Shown here: positions 18,474 through 27,730 of the stretch, one piece after another
How the letters are laid out: every line of letters starts with the position of its first letter
Numbering within the stretch: position 1 is the first letter of the stretch
Assembly: GCF_000166135.1 (NCBI RefSeq)
Contig: NC_014666.1
Span: 7,750,001 to 7,814,000, forward strand
Source of the DNA: Pseudofrankia inefficax
GTDB taxonomy: Bacteria > Actinomycetota > Actinomycetes > Frankiales > Frankiaceae
Length of the DNA stretch: 64,000 nt
Reading direction: 5' to 3'
The notes under the pieces: model-generated
Database searches by the model: none
Seen by the model: only the letters and a program-made list of their open reading frames with translations
Told to the model about the DNA's origin: nothing
Position numbers and translations under genes: made by a program

Positions 18474-19861
18474 GGCTGCTCCAGCAGGTCGGGGGCCGAC
18501 ACGACGGCCGGCACCTCCCTGGGTAGGTCGAAGAGTTCACGCAGCGCCTCGGCGTAGGAGTCGCCACCAGGCCCGCCGGCGAGTTGCTGGACCCGCACCG
18601 TCGGCGCGTGCAGCAGCTTGTCGACGACGCGCCGGACGGTCCCGGTGACCATCTCCCACTCCCGGGCGTCCAGGTCGGGCAGCCGGCCACGCAGCCGGTC
18701 CAGCTCGTCCTGCACGATCGCCGCGGCCTGGGCCCGCAGCGCGACAACCGTCGGCGCGACTCGGACGGCCCCGCGCTTGTTGAGGAATCCGGCGACCTCG
18801 GAGGCCACCAGCGCGCGCACCGCCTCCAGGTCGTGCGAGACCTGCGCGCCGTCGAGCGCGACCCGCAGCGACTCCAGGTCCACGAGGGTCACTCCGGGCA
18901 GCGCGCGCACCGCCGGGTCGATGTCGTGCGGCAGGGCGAGGTCGAGGAAGACCAGTGGCCGGCCGGACCGGCCCACCGAGGCCGCCTCGACCATCTCGTA
19001 GGTCACCACCAGGCCGGTGGCCCCGGTCGAGGAGACCACCAGGTCGGCCTGGCCGACCTCGTGCGGCAGGTCGGCCAGGCCCACGACGCGGGCACCATGG
19101 TTCTCGGCGATCGCCGCGGCCCGGGCCGGAGTGCGGTTCGCGACCACCAGGTCGACGGCACCCGCCCGCCGGACGGTCGCCGCCGTCAGGCCACCGACCG
19201 AGCCGGCGCCGATGATGAGTACCCGGCAGCCCACGAGGGGTTGGCTGGCCGAGTCGGTGAGCTCGGCTTCCGACGTGGCGCCGTCGAGCCCGGTCACGTC
19301 CGTGGACAGCCGCTCCGGGCGTTGGACGTCGAGGCTGCCGGCGGCGATCTGCAGGCCGACCGAGACGATCGACGCTCCGGCGGCGTCGATGGAGGTCTCG
19401 CTGTGAGCGCGCTTCCCGACCCGCATCGCCGTCTGGAACAGGGCGGCGAGAGCACCGCCGGCCGTGCCGGCCTCCTGGGCGCCGCGGAAGGCGCCGCGGA
19501 CCTGGCCGAGGATCTGGCTCTCGCCGACGAGCATCGAGTCCAGGCCGCAGACCACCGAGAACAGGTGCCCTACCGCGCGCGCCTCGTGATGGACGTACAG
19601 GTGCGGCGACAGCTCGGACAGCTCGACCCCGCAGACGCGGGACAGCGTGTCGGAGATGTCGGCGAGGCCACCGTGGAACGTGTCGACCTCGGCGTAGATC
19701 TCGGTGCGGTTGCAGGTGGACAGCACTACGGCCTCGACCACGTGGTCGGCCTGGACCAGTTCGCCGAGGACCTTCGGGGCGTCGTCGCCCGAGACCGCGG
19801 CGAGCTCCAGTAAGGCGTTGGGCGCGGTCCGGTGGTTCAGCCCGACGGCGAGGAGGCTCAC
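18470..19861 (-). CDS. hemA: glutamyl-tRNA reductase
   Basis: 463 residues; the first committed step of C5 heme synthesis (glutamyl-tRNA to glutamate-1-semialdehyde, NADPH). [18 protein letters not shown] opens the catalytic domain, [16 protein letters not shown] has the nucleophilic cysteine, and [20 protein letters not shown] is the NADPH site, followed by the C-terminal dimerisation helices. A short Ser/Asp/Glu-rich insert lies between catalytic and NADPH domains. GTG at 19861 overlaps the rex stop (GTGA). Placing it behind rex links heme supply to the NADH/NAD+ ratio, as described for Streptomyces. Confidence 0.96.
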   Translation of the reverse strand: MSLLAVGLNHRTAPNALLELAAVSGDDAPKVLGELVQADHVVEAVVLSTCNRTEIYAEVDTFHGGLADISDTLSRVCGVELSELSPHLYVHHEARAVGHLFSVVCGLDSMLVGESQILGQVRGAFRGAQEAGTAGGALAALFQTAMRVGKRAHSETSIDAAGASIVSVGLQIAAGSLDVQRPERLSTDVTGLDGATSEAELTDSASQPLVGCRVLIIGAGSVGGLTAATVRRAGAVDLVVANRTPARAAAIAENHGARVVGLADLPHEVGQADLVVSSTGATGLVVTYEMVEAASVGRSGRPLVFLDLALPHDIDPAVRALPGVTLVDLESLRVALDGAQVSHDLEAVRALVASEVAGFLNKRGAVRVAPTVVALRAQAAAIVQDELDRLRGRLPDLDAREWEMVTGTVRRVVDKLLHAPTVRVQQLAGGPGGDSYAEALRELFDLPREVPAVVSAPDLLEQP

Positions 19862-20763
19862 GAGCCCTCACTTCCTGTGGCCAGCCGCATCACGGCCTCC
19901 GTTCCGGCCGCCGTTGTAGGCGCCGGCTCCGCGTCCCCGCGCTCCGCCGGGGCGATTCCCAGGGTGCGCCCTTCCGTCGCCAGGGTGCGCAACTCGGGCC
20001 GCGAGCCTGTCGCCCCGTCCGGGGAGAGCGCGCCGACTGCCCCCTCAAGAGGGAGCGTGCCCGGGGCAGCCGGCCGGATGCGCGGCTCGGCGGACCGGTC
20101 CGGGCGCTTGCGGGCCTCATGGAACGACAGGATCTGCAGCTCGACCGCCAGATCGACCTTACGCACATCGACCCCGTCAGGCACGGACAGCACAACCGGG
20201 GCGAAATTGAGGATGCTGGTGACCCCCGCGGCGACCAGTCGGTCGCAGACCTGCTGCGCCGCCGCGGCCGGGGTACAGATCACACCGATCGTCACCTGAT
20301 AGTCCTCGATCAGTCTTTCCAGCTCGACGACCGGCCGGATCTCCACCCCGCCGACGAGCTCACCGGCACGAGCGGGATCGGCGTCGACGAGCGCGACAAT
20401 CCGGAACCCACGCGCCGGGAAACCGCCATAGCGCGCGAGCGCGTGCCCGAGATTACCTACTCCGACGAGCATCACGCCCCGGTCCTCGGTCAGCCCGAGA
20501 CGCGCCGAGATCCGGTCCAGCAACACGTCGACGTCGTAGCCAACGCCTCGGGTGCCGTAGGAACCAAGGTGCGAGAGGTCCTTTCGAACCTTCGCCGAAG
20601 TGACCCCGGCGGCGGCGGCCAGCGTGTCCGACGACACGGTCTCGACGCCGTCATCGGCCAGACCCGTGAGCACCCGCAGATAGAGCGGCAGCCGGGCGAC
20701 TGTCGCCTCGGGGACCGCTGGGCGGGGTCGTTTCTCCCTCGACGGGCGCCGGGACGGGCTCAT
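19858..20763 (-). CDS. rex: redox-sensing transcriptional repressor Rex
   Basis: 301 residues. The N-terminal winged helix contains [20 protein letters not shown] and [20 protein letters not shown], the DNA-recognition region. The Rossmann domain begins [20 protein letters not shown] (NADH site) and continues [17 protein letters not shown]. The last roughly 80 residues are an Ala/Pro/Arg-rich tail not seen in shorter Rex proteins. ATG at 20763 has GGAGGAG nine bases upstream. Rex represses when NAD+ is high and leaves DNA when NADH rises. The operon promoter carries a Rex-type operator, suggesting autoregulation. Confidence 0.96.
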   Translation of the reverse strand: MSPSRRPSREKRPRPAVPEATVARLPLYLRVLTGLADDGVETVSSDTLAAAAGVTSAKVRKDLSHLGSYGTRGVGYDVDVLLDRISARLGLTEDRGVMLVGVGNLGHALARYGGFPARGFRIVALVDADPARAGELVGGVEIRPVVELERLIEDYQVTIGVICTPAAAAQQVCDRLVAAGVTSILNFAPVVLSVPDGVDVRKVDLAVELQILSFHEARKRPDRSAEPRIRPAAPGTLPLEGAVGALSPDGATGSRPELRTLATEGRTLGIAPAERGDAEPAPTTAAGTEAVMRLATGSEGS

Positions 20764-21019
20764 GACGCGCGGCTCCTCCAGCGGTCTGGCCGCGGCCGGG
20801 CGTGGTCCGCGGCAGCAGTGAGCCCTTGCCGTCTCACCGAGGCCTCAGGTCGTCGAGCCCTGGTCGGAGGCCACGAAGGAAAGGCTCAGTCTGTCGAGGC
20901 GGGGAGCTGTGTCCCGGTCGCCGGCTGTCCAGCTGGGGCGACCGGCAGACGCACCCGGCCGGCACGCCCGGCCAGCGACCACGCCGACCGCGCGCGGCAC
21001 CTGCCCGAGCATGGGGGTG
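20764..21019 (-). other. long untranslated leader of rex-hemACDB
   Basis: If transcription starts just after the predicted -10 box at 21020-21025, the leader is about 250 nt. It contains an ATG at 21012, almost at the predicted start point, opening a 55-codon frame (MLGQVPRAVG...) that ends before rex. Whether this is translated or the leader is structured cannot be told from sequence alone. No known riboswitch was recognised. Confidence 0.35.
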
Positions 21020-21048
21020 AGTCTACGACTTCGTGAAAGAGTTCACAA
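21020..21048 (-). promoter_or_regulatory. promoter of rex-hemACDB overlapped by a Rex operator
   Basis: On the minus strand TTGTGA (21043-21048) and TAGACT (21020-21025) are separated by exactly 17 bp. Positions 21032-21047 read CGTGAAAGAGTTCACA on the plus strand, one base from the Streptomyces Rex operator pattern TGTGAA-N4-TTCACA. The operator covers the -35 box and spacer, ideal for repression. It lies between rex and the glutaredoxin gene. Confidence 0.8.
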
Positions 21049-21093
21049 AGTTTCGGATGGTGGTATCGCCGTCGACCAGACGGTCGGGACGGG

Positions 21094-21354
21094 TCAGCGC
21101 AGCGACCAGCGGCGACCGGCGAGGGCGTCGCGCAGGCGTGCCTCCTCGACCCGCCAGTAGCCGTGTTCGCGACCGTCGACCAGGACGACGGGCACGCGGT
21201 CGCCGTACTCGTCCGCCCGCGCCGGGTCGGCATCCACATCCAGCTCTCGCCAGCCGACGCCGGTCTCGTCCGCGACCCGGGCGACCGCCGCGCGGGCGTC
21301 CTCACACAGATGACAGCCGACCCTGCTGATCAGAGTGATCCGAGCCTCGCTCAC
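21094..21354 (-). CDS. glutaredoxin-like protein
   Basis: 86 residues, thioredoxin fold. ITLISRVGCHLCEDARAAV carries a CxxC (CHLC) after the first strand, and DRVPVVLVDGRE contains the cis-Pro strand. GTG at 21354 is chosen for GGGAG six bases upstream; ATG at 21372 would add six residues without a good ribosome site. The same gene lies upstream of hemA in mycobacteria. The partner is unknown; since the organism encodes mshA, mycothiol-linked chemistry is possible. Its 3' end abuts the rex promoter. Confidence 0.85.
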   Translation of the reverse strand: MSEARITLISRVGCHLCEDARAAVARVADETGVGWRELDVDADPARADEYGDRVPVVLVDGREHGYWRVEEARLRDALAGRRWSLR

Positions 21355-21500
21355 GGCTGCTCCCGTCGACATCGTCAACCGTCACCACGTCCTGTCGAGT
21401 CTGCCCCCGGCTGAACGGGTACCGGCGTGGGCCCGGTCCGGCCCGGCTCTGCGTGGGGCCCGGCTCGGCCGGCTGCCGTGGGCGCGCGACCGGCCACCGG

Positions 21501-21538
21501 TCCGATCGGTCACCCATCATGTCCGATCGATCACCATC
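21501..21538. promoter_or_regulatory. direct repeat in the 592-bp gap before the HAD phosphatase gene
   Basis: TCCGATCGGTCACC at 21501 and TCCGATCGATCACC at 21522 differ at one base and start 21 bp apart, two helical turns, so one protein dimer could contact both from one face. The gap (21355-21946) separates divergent glutaredoxin and HAD genes. The rest shows no convincing gene: the plus-strand frame from 21677 runs in frame into the HAD protein but has poor codon character. Confidence 0.4.
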
Positions 21539-21946
21539 GGCCAGCAAACCTGTTCGTCACCTGGACGTCCGGCCGCTGTCACCACGTGTCCGCCGCCCGT
21601 ACCCATGAGCGGGGAACGAGCCGCGTGTGGTGCGCAGTTCCTGCGACGCGCACCGGCTGGTGGGCCGTAGGCTCGGGTGCGCACGCCTAAGGAGTACGGG
21701 ATATGGTCCTTCTTCTCGCCTCCGGAGGCACCAGTGGCAGAGCCACGGGACACGCCAGGGCTTCCCGGCGCGCCGGTCGCGCGCGCGGCGGGCGGGCCGG
21801 CTCCCGGACCGCCGTCCGGATGGCAGGATGGCGGCCGGACCTGGTCACGCACAGTGGTGACGCAGGCCCGCCGCGCGCCACTCAGCGACGCCCGCGACGC
21901 GCCGCGGAAGCCGAGCGCCACAAGCCGTGGACAGCCGGGAGATGAG

Positions 21947-22837
21947 ATGTGGTTGCGACCGCACAAGGATGACACGACCGCCGCGGACGCCGCGGCCGCC
22001 GACGCCGCGGCGACCGCCGCGCTGAAGGTGGCGGCCGAGGCCACGCCGAAGCCACCGCCGGACCCCACGGCGGCCGCGTTCTTCGACGTGGACAACACGA
22101 TGATGGCCGGCGCGTCGATCTTCTATTTCGCCCGGGGGCTCGCGGCCCGCGACTTCTTCGACTCGCGCGACCTGCTGAAGTTCGGCTGGCAGCACGTCAG
22201 CTACCGGCTGCGCGGCATGGAGGACCCGAACGGCATGCACAACGCCAAGGAGGCGGCGCTCGCCTTCGTGGCCGGCCGGGAGGTCAGCGAGATCGTCCGC
22301 TACGGCGAGGAGATCTACGACGAGCGGATGGCCGAACAGATCTACTCGGGCACCCTCGCGCTCGCGCAGCAGCACCTCGACGCCGGCCACCGGGTCTGGC
22401 TGGTCACTGCCACACCGGTCGAGCTGGCCTCGATCATCGCCCGCAGGCTTGGCCTGACCGGCGCTCTCGGCACCGTCTCCGAGGTCGTCGACGGCCGGTA
22501 CACCGGCCACCTGGTCGGAGACCCCCTGCACGGGCCCGGCAAGGCCGCGGCCGTCCGCGCGCTCGCCGACAGGGAGCACCTCGATCTGACCCGCTGCTGG
22601 GCATACTCGGACTCGATCAACGACCTGCCGATGCTGTCCATGGTCGGCAATCCCGTCGCGGTCAACCCCGACCCGGATCTGAAGTCCGCCGCCAAGGACC
22701 GCGACTGGACCATCAAGGACTTCCGCACCGCCCGCAAGGCGGCCAAGGTCGGCATCCCCACCGCGGCCGGGCTCGGCGCCCTCGCCGGCGGCGTCGCCGC
22801 CGGCATGGCCCTCAAGCGCCGCTACGGCGAGGCCTAG
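21947..22837 (+). CDS. HAD-IB family phosphatase (SerB1-like)
   Basis: 296 residues. TAAAFFDVDNTMMAGASIFY carries the HAD nucleophile, though the usual DxDxT reads DVDNT. VWLVTATPVELASIIARRLG is motif II, and CWAYSDSINDLPMLSMVGNP is motif III with the metal-binding aspartates. A C-terminal membrane helix (GIPTAAGLGALAGGVAAGMA) and a basic tail suggest membrane attachment. ATG at 21947 has GGGAG five bases upstream. It corresponds to mycobacterial SerB1 by position. Phosphoserine as substrate is uncertain; members next to acyltransferases may act on phospholipids. Confidence 0.87.
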   Translation: MWLRPHKDDTTAADAAAADAAATAALKVAAEATPKPPPDPTAAAFFDVDNTMMAGASIFYFARGLAARDFFDSRDLLKFGWQHVSYRLRGMEDPNGMHNAKEAALAFVAGREVSEIVRYGEEIYDERMAEQIYSGTLALAQQHLDAGHRVWLVTATPVELASIIARRLGLTGALGTVSEVVDGRYTGHLVGDPLHGPGKAAAVRALADREHLDLTRCWAYSDSINDLPMLSMVGNPVAVNPDPDLKSAAKDRDWTIKDFRTARKAAKVGIPTAAGLGALAGGVAAGMALKRRYGEA

Positions 22838-22856
22838 GCGGTCGGCCCGGCGTAGT

Positions 22857-22929
22857 GATCGCCGTTTTCGCCCTCGGGTGGTCGTGAATCGAGCCTGGTC
22901 ACAGCCGCTTGAGGGCCAAACTCGCGATC
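22857..22929. repeat. 73-bp palindromic dispersed repeat, copy A
   Basis: Starts GATCGCCGTTTTCGCCCTCG and ends in the imperfect complement ...ACTCGCGATC. It is the same length and, by hand count, about 71% identical to copy B (41771-41843). It lies between the convergent HAD phosphatase and acyltransferase genes, 19 bp past the first stop. Confidence 0.85.
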
Positions 22930-22980
22930 ATGATCAAGGCGCGGAGCGGGCGGACGTTGTCGGAGGCGGCCCTAGCGGCC

Positions 22981-24915
22981 CTAGAAGAAGACTGAGCGGC
23001 GTTGCATGAGGAGGCCGTACAGGGTGTGCTGGATGGACTCCCGGATGCGGTCGGTGAGTTCGAAGACGAGCATCGGGTCCTCGGCGGCGGCCGGGGTGAG
23101 GGACGAGGTGTCCACCGGCTCGCCGAACTCGATGAGCCACTTGGACGGCAGCGGAACCATGCCGAGCAGGCCGAGCCAGGGGAACGTCGGCGTCAGCGGG
23201 AAGTACGGCAGGCCGAGCAGCCGGGCGACCGTCTTGGCGTTGCCCAGCATCGGGTAGATCTCCTCGGCGCCGACGATCGTGCACGGGATGATCGGCACCC
23301 CGGTGCGCAGCGCCGCCGAGACGAAGCCACCGCGGCCGAACCGTTGCAGCTTGTACCGCTCCGAGAACGGCTTGCCGACCCCCTTGAAGCCCTCCGGCCA
23401 GACCCCGACCAGCTCGCCCTTGCCCAGCAACCGCTCCGCGTCGGCCTGGCAGGCCAGGGTGTTGCCGGTCTTGCGGGCCATCGGCGCCAGGAACGGCAGC
23501 GAGAACACCAGGTCGGCGGCGAGCATCCGCAGGTAGCGATGGGCCGGGTGGTGGTCCAGCAGCGCCATGGCGGTCATCAGCGCGTCGATCGGCAGCGTGC
23601 CGGAGTGGTTGGCGACGACCAGGGCGCCGCCCGTGTCGGGAACGTTCTCCAGACCCCGGGTCTCCACCCGGAAGTAGTTCCGGTAGACCGGACGCAGCAG
23701 CGGGGCGACGACGTGCTCGGTCAGGTCGGCGTCGAAGCCGAGCTCGTCGACCTCGTAGTCGCCGGTGATCCGCCGCCGAAGGAAGGCGAGCATGCCGGCG
23801 AGCGCGCGTTCGAGGCCTGCGGGATCGGCGATGGGCTCCTCCCCGGCGCTCGGCGGGGTGATGAGCGGGGTGGCCATCGGGTCTGCCGTCGAGGCGGCGG
23901 CCGTACGCGTTCGGGTGGCCCGGCCCGCGGGTCGTTCCGACACGCGCTCGTCGTCGCGCCGTGTCGGGCGCGGCGCCCGGAGGTCGGTCGGTGGTTCGGG
24001 TGCGCCGTCGGCCTGTTCGGCGACGACCCGGGCGGCCTTGGACCGCCCGGATCCTCCCGCGCCAGACCGAGCGGAACCGCTGGTGGCGCCGGCCGTCGGC
24101 GGGCCGGCTTTCGCCCGCGGCGCGCGGCGACGCGCGGCGGCAGCGCCAGTCGCGGTGTCGTCCTTGGCCGCCGGGTCACCAATGCTCGCCGCCGCCTCGG
24201 CCGGACCTGGCGTGCCGGCGGAGCCGCCTCGGGCGGAGCCGGTGGCGCGGCTGGAGGACCCGGCTCGGGTGGACGCGGCGGACCGCTTCGAAGCGGTAGC
24301 CCGGCTGGCCCCGCCAGCCCGATCGGCCCCGGCAGCCCGATCGTCCCCGGCAGTTCGGTTGGACGCGGCAGTACGGCCGGAGGCGGCCGCCGGCGCGGCC
24401 GTTCCGTCATCGAACGCCGGGGTAGGCGCGTCGGCCTCCGGCGCCGCCGGACGGTCGGCGCCGATGCGGGAGGTGGCCGTCCTCGCTGGGCGCGTGGACG
24501 CCGGTCGGCGCGACGAGCCGGGCCGGCTCGACGAGGCCTGATGATCCGTGGCGGCCGCTCGATCCGCTGCCGCGGCGTCGTCCGACGGCCCGGGATTCGC
24601 CGCCGGCCCGGATCCGGGTCGCAGCCGCGAGCTCGGCCGCGCCCCCGCGCCCACCGCTCCGGCGCTCGGCGACGGCGTACCGGCCGTCGCGGCACCGGCA
24701 TCAGGGGTGGGACGGGAACTCGGCACCGGCGGCATCCGGCTGGTCGAGGACGACCGGCCCATCGGCGAGATCGTCGCACCCGGCGACTCGGAGTCGCCGC
24801 CGCGCGGTTCGGCGATCGGAGGCTTGTTGGCCGCCTTCGCGCCAGCCCGGCGGGCCGGGCGCGCCAGCGGGATGATCTGGGCCTCGCCGGGCGGCGGCTG
24901 ACCGGCCGCGGTCAC
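22981..24915 (-). CDS. lysophospholipid acyltransferase family protein with a 350-residue disordered N-terminus
   Basis: 644 residues. Residues about 370-644 form a PlsC-like acyltransferase: GGALVVANHSGTLPIDALM (a variant of the NHx4D motif), GELVGVWPEGFKGVGKPF (EGxxG motif) and VPIIPCTIVGAEEIYPML. The first roughly 350 residues are Ala/Ser/Pro/Arg/Gly-rich low complexity without recognisable domains; the mycobacterial homologue (Rv0502-type) has only a short extension. GTG at 24915 overlaps the epimerase stop (GTGA), supporting the long form, though internal starts exist. Likely role: phospholipid or lysolipid acylation at the membrane. Confidence 0.85.
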   Translation of the reverse strand: MTAAGQPPPGEAQIIPLARPARRAGAKAANKPPIAEPRGGDSESPGATISPMGRSSSTSRMPPVPSSRPTPDAGAATAGTPSPSAGAVGAGARPSSRLRPGSGPAANPGPSDDAAAADRAAATDHQASSSRPGSSRRPASTRPARTATSRIGADRPAAPEADAPTPAFDDGTAAPAAASGRTAASNRTAGDDRAAGADRAGGASRATASKRSAASTRAGSSSRATGSARGGSAGTPGPAEAAASIGDPAAKDDTATGAAAARRRAPRAKAGPPTAGATSGSARSGAGGSGRSKAARVVAEQADGAPEPPTDLRAPRPTRRDDERVSERPAGRATRTRTAAASTADPMATPLITPPSAGEEPIADPAGLERALAGMLAFLRRRITGDYEVDELGFDADLTEHVVAPLLRPVYRNYFRVETRGLENVPDTGGALVVANHSGTLPIDALMTAMALLDHHPAHRYLRMLAADLVFSLPFLAPMARKTGNTLACQADAERLLGKGELVGVWPEGFKGVGKPFSERYKLQRFGRGGFVSAALRTGVPIIPCTIVGAEEIYPMLGNAKTVARLLGLPYFPLTPTFPWLGLLGMVPLPSKWLIEFGEPVDTSSLTPAAAEDPMLVFELTDRIRESIQHTLYGLLMQRRSVFF

Positions 24916-25952
24916 GGCGCACCCACCAGCCGGCGGCGGGCCATCAGGCCGAGCAGGGCCTGCTCGGCCTGGACGACCTGCTCAGGGTCGATCGTCGGGC
25001 GCAGCCCGCGTTCCCGCACGAAGCTGTCGAACGCCGCCGCCGTCGTGTAACGCGGCGTGTAGCCGAAGACCTCGCGCAGCCGGGTCGTGTCGACCGCGCG
25101 GCCGTGGGCGAGGAAGCCGACCTGCTCGGGCGGGAAGTCCACCACTCGCAGCCGGCTGGCGAGCCTCGACAGCGAGCTGACCGCCGGGAACGGTATCGGG
25201 ATCGGTGGCCGGCCGGATCGGCGAACCGCCTGCGAGAGCAGCAGGATGCCGTCACCGGCGACGTTGAACGTGCCGGCGTGCCCACCGCCGGCGGCCCGTA
25301 GCAGCACCGCGAGCGCGTCAGACGAGTGGAGCAGCTGGATGCGCGGGTCGAAACCCAGCACGGTTGGTACGACCGGGAACTCGAAGTAACGCGCCAGCGG
25401 GCTGTCGACGCCGGGGCCGAGGATGTTCGCGAACCGCAACACGGTCACGGCGATATCCGGCCTGCGGCGGCTGAAACCCCTTACGTAGCCTTCGACCTCG
25501 ACGGCGTCCTTGCCGTAGCCACCGCGCGGCAGCTGGCGCGGCTCCATGTCCTCGGTGAACAGCGCCGGGTCGCGCGACGACGAGCCGTAGATCGTCGTCG
25601 TGGACCGGACGACGAGCCGGCTGACCGTCTCCGACTTCTGGCAGGCGGCGAGCAGCTGCATCGTGCCGATGACGTTGATTTCCTTCATCGCCGTCCGGCC
25701 ACCGGCGACGACCGGGTTGGCGATGAGGTTCAGGTGCAGGACCGTGTCGATGCCGGCCGTGCCGATCACCTTGGCGATCAGCGGGTTGCGGATGTCGGCG
25801 CGCACGAATCTCGTCCGGCCGAGGTCGTCACCCGGTGCGACCGTGTCGACCCCGATCACGGTCTCGATCTGTGGACTGGCCGCGAGGGCTCGGGCGACGT
25901 CCGCGCCGAGTGGACGGGACACACCGGTGACAAGCACGCGGCGTGGTCTCAT
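24912..25952 (-). CDS. NAD-dependent epimerase/dehydratase (GalE2-like SDR)
   Basis: 346 residues, extended SDR fold. RRVLVTGVSRPLGADVARAL is the nucleotide site, with Pro in place of the second Gly of TGxxGxxG. FVRADIRNP, VVRSTTTIYGSSSRDPALF and the catalytic YGKD (in RGGYGKDAVEVE) follow. Substrate specificity is unclear; in mycobacteria the positional homologue is called galE2 and is also adjacent to an acyltransferase. ATG at 25952. Coupled to the acyltransferase by GTGA. Confidence 0.87.
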   Translation of the reverse strand: MRPRRVLVTGVSRPLGADVARALAASPQIETVIGVDTVAPGDDLGRTRFVRADIRNPLIAKVIGTAGIDTVLHLNLIANPVVAGGRTAMKEINVIGTMQLLAACQKSETVSRLVVRSTTTIYGSSSRDPALFTEDMEPRQLPRGGYGKDAVEVEGYVRGFSRRRPDIAVTVLRFANILGPGVDSPLARYFEFPVVPTVLGFDPRIQLLHSSDALAVLLRAAGGGHAGTFNVAGDGILLLSQAVRRSGRPPIPIPFPAVSSLSRLASRLRVVDFPPEQVGFLAHGRAVDTTRLREVFGYTPRYTTAAAFDSFVRERGLRPTIDPEQVVQAEQALLGLMARRRLVGAP

Positions 25953-26102
25953 GTGGGCTCCCAGGGCGCCGTCAGATCCGGTCCGTGCCTTGGCGTCCCG
26001 GTCATCGTACGCCTGCCCTGGCGCGAAACCACTGCGTAGCGTTACCGGTCCGACGGCCGTCGCCCGCTCGCAACCCGGAGGTCACCCGCGGCCGGCGGCG
26101 GC

Positions 26103-27119
26103 TCAGGTGAGCGCGGGCAGGCTGACGACGGACGCCGGCCGCCCCGCGGCCCCGGCCCCCACCGCCGACCCGGAGGCGGTGGCGGAGCCCGGCTCACGCG
26201 GCGGCTGGCCGATGACGACGGCGTCGCCGCGTCGCAGCCGCAGCAGGTCGCCGGCGCGGCCGCAGTTGACGGCGAGCATCACTCGGCGCAGCGCGTCCTC
26301 GCACAGCGCCGCCTGCCCGACCGGCACGTCACCGTAGGTGTGGGTGAACGGGAGCAGGTGCTGACGCCCCGCGGCGCGGATCTCGACGTCGTCACCGAGC
26401 AGTACGCCGGCGGCCTCAAGATCCTGTCTGGTCACGTTGAGTGAGAGGTTGCCGAAATGGTCGACGGCCAGCACCTGGGCGTGCAGATGGTCCTCGTCGA
26501 CCACGCAGCCCGGCCGGGTGAGCCGGACCAGCGACTCGGCGTCGATGCGCGGCCCGACCTCGGCGAGCGCCAGCCCGGCGGCGAGCCGCGCGGCGACCGG
26601 GGCGTAGACGTCCCGGCCGCGGAAGACCACGCTCGGCAGCGGTAGCCACAGCGCCGGGTTGGAGATCTCGTGGGCCGCCGTCACCCCGCCGAGGATGTCC
26701 CAGGCGAGCGAGGTGAGGCCGTTGTCCGGGGCGACGAAGGTCGATCCGTCGGCCGCGCGAATCGCGACGCCACGCGTGGCCGTGGCCGCGGGGCGCCCCT
26801 CGGGCCGCCCCTCGGGCCGCGCCTGGGCGCCGCCCACGGCGACGTCGAGCCGTTCGACGACGGCCAGGTGCACGCCGACCGGCAGGTAGCAGACGCTGTC
26901 GGCCAGGAGGCCGGCGCCATGTTCGATGTCCTGGGGGGCGACCGCGTGGCAGACGTCGACGACCCTGGCCCCCGGCGCGTGCCGGGCGATGACCCCGTGG
27001 ACCACGCCGACGCAGGTGTCGTCGAGCCCGTAGTCAGAAAGAAAGTTGATCCACCCCGCCGGGCGGGCGCCGTCGCCCGCCCCGGCCGCGATGCCCGTGC
27101 TCGCCTCGCTCGACGTCAT
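26103..27119 (-). CDS. SAM hydroxide adenosyltransferase / SAM hydrolase (DUF62)
   Basis: 338 residues. INFLSDYGLDDTCVGVVHGV opens with the conserved Asp-Tyr-Gly, VVDVCHAVAPQDIEHGAGLL and FVAPDNGLTSLAWD follow, and AVDHFGNLSLNV belongs to the C-terminal domain. The family relates to the fluorinase/chlorinase fold, and its ordinary members convert SAM to adenosine and methionine. An Arg/Pro/Glu insert near residue 110 repeats PEGR twice. ATG at 27119 is used; a start three codons upstream is possible. The gene is not part of the mycobacterial version of this neighbourhood as I recall it. Confidence 0.87.
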   Translation of the reverse strand: MTSSEASTGIAAGAGDGARPAGWINFLSDYGLDDTCVGVVHGVIARHAPGARVVDVCHAVAPQDIEHGAGLLADSVCYLPVGVHLAVVERLDVAVGGAQARPEGRPEGRPAATATRGVAIRAADGSTFVAPDNGLTSLAWDILGGVTAAHEISNPALWLPLPSVVFRGRDVYAPVAARLAAGLALAEVGPRIDAESLVRLTRPGCVVDEDHLHAQVLAVDHFGNLSLNVTRQDLEAAGVLLGDDVEIRAAGRQHLLPFTHTYGDVPVGQAALCEDALRRVMLAVNCGRAGDLLRLRRGDAVVIGQPPREPGSATASGSAVGAGAAGRPASVVSLPALT

Positions 27120-27454
27120 CAGTCGCACCCCGCAGACGCACGGGTGGCCCCGTTGCCACCCGGCGAGCAGCGTCCCACAGGACCAAGGTCCCAGCCGGAC
27201 GGAACCGCGCCGAGGAAACCTCCGGGATACATGCCTCGCAGCCGGGCCGAGACGCTCGCGGTCTGCGGCCGGGGCGCGAAGGTGCTGCCCGAACGAGTAG
27301 CCGCACGGCGTTCATGGGTCCTGCCGCGTGCCGGATCGGCCTACGCCTGGCCGGATGCGCGTCGCCACCAGCGATCGCGCACCCGAGGCCGCACACCAGT
27401 CGACCCCCGGCCGCGCGGCGCGCGACGTCGGGGGTCTCGGGGCGTTCTTACCGA
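27120..27454. other. 335-bp gap before bS22
   Basis: No convincing gene, hairpin or RNA was seen between the SAM hydrolase start and the bS22 stop. In mycobacteria a small HTH gene (Rv0500A-type) occupies the comparable place; I could not find it on either strand here. The gap presumably holds the SAM hydrolase promoter and bS22 terminator. Confidence 0.4.
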
Positions 27455-27553
27455 CTACTTCTTGTTGCGGCGCTGGACGCGGGTTCGCTTGAGAAGTTTG
27501 CGGTGCTTCTTCTTCGCCATCCGCTTGCGACGCTTCTTGATAACAGAACCCAC
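27455..27553 (-). CDS. small ribosomal subunit protein bS22 (AURKAIP1/COX24 domain)
   Basis: 32 residues, [20 protein letters not shown] then [12 protein letters not shown]. More than half are Lys/Arg. This is the actinobacterial bS22, a 30S subunit protein found in mycobacterial ribosome structures, and the match is nearly complete. GTG at 27553 matches the known N-terminus MGSVIKK. No Shine-Dalgarno is apparent upstream, so initiation may be weak or leaderless. It sits between proC and the SAM hydrolase, as in mycobacteria beside proC. Confidence 0.93.
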   Translation of the reverse strand: MGSVIKKRRKRMAKKKHRKLLKRTRVQRRNKK

Positions 27554-27730
27554 GAATACAACCGATCTGTGTGGAGGAGAGCTACCGGGTGAGCCTACCG
27601 CCCAGCACCGGCCTGGATGGGTGGCCGCCCTGACACGGCCAGTCAGCGCGCAGCCCCGCCCGGCGCGCCGGCCGCGGCCAGGGCAGCGGTTGCCGGACAG
27701 TACCACCTGGCTCGGCGCGGACCACCGAAC

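Noticed and set aside
23002-25050. 682-residue plus-strand frame opposite the acyltransferase
   Set aside because: No domain; Arg/Gly-rich shadow of the acyltransferase gene on the other strand.
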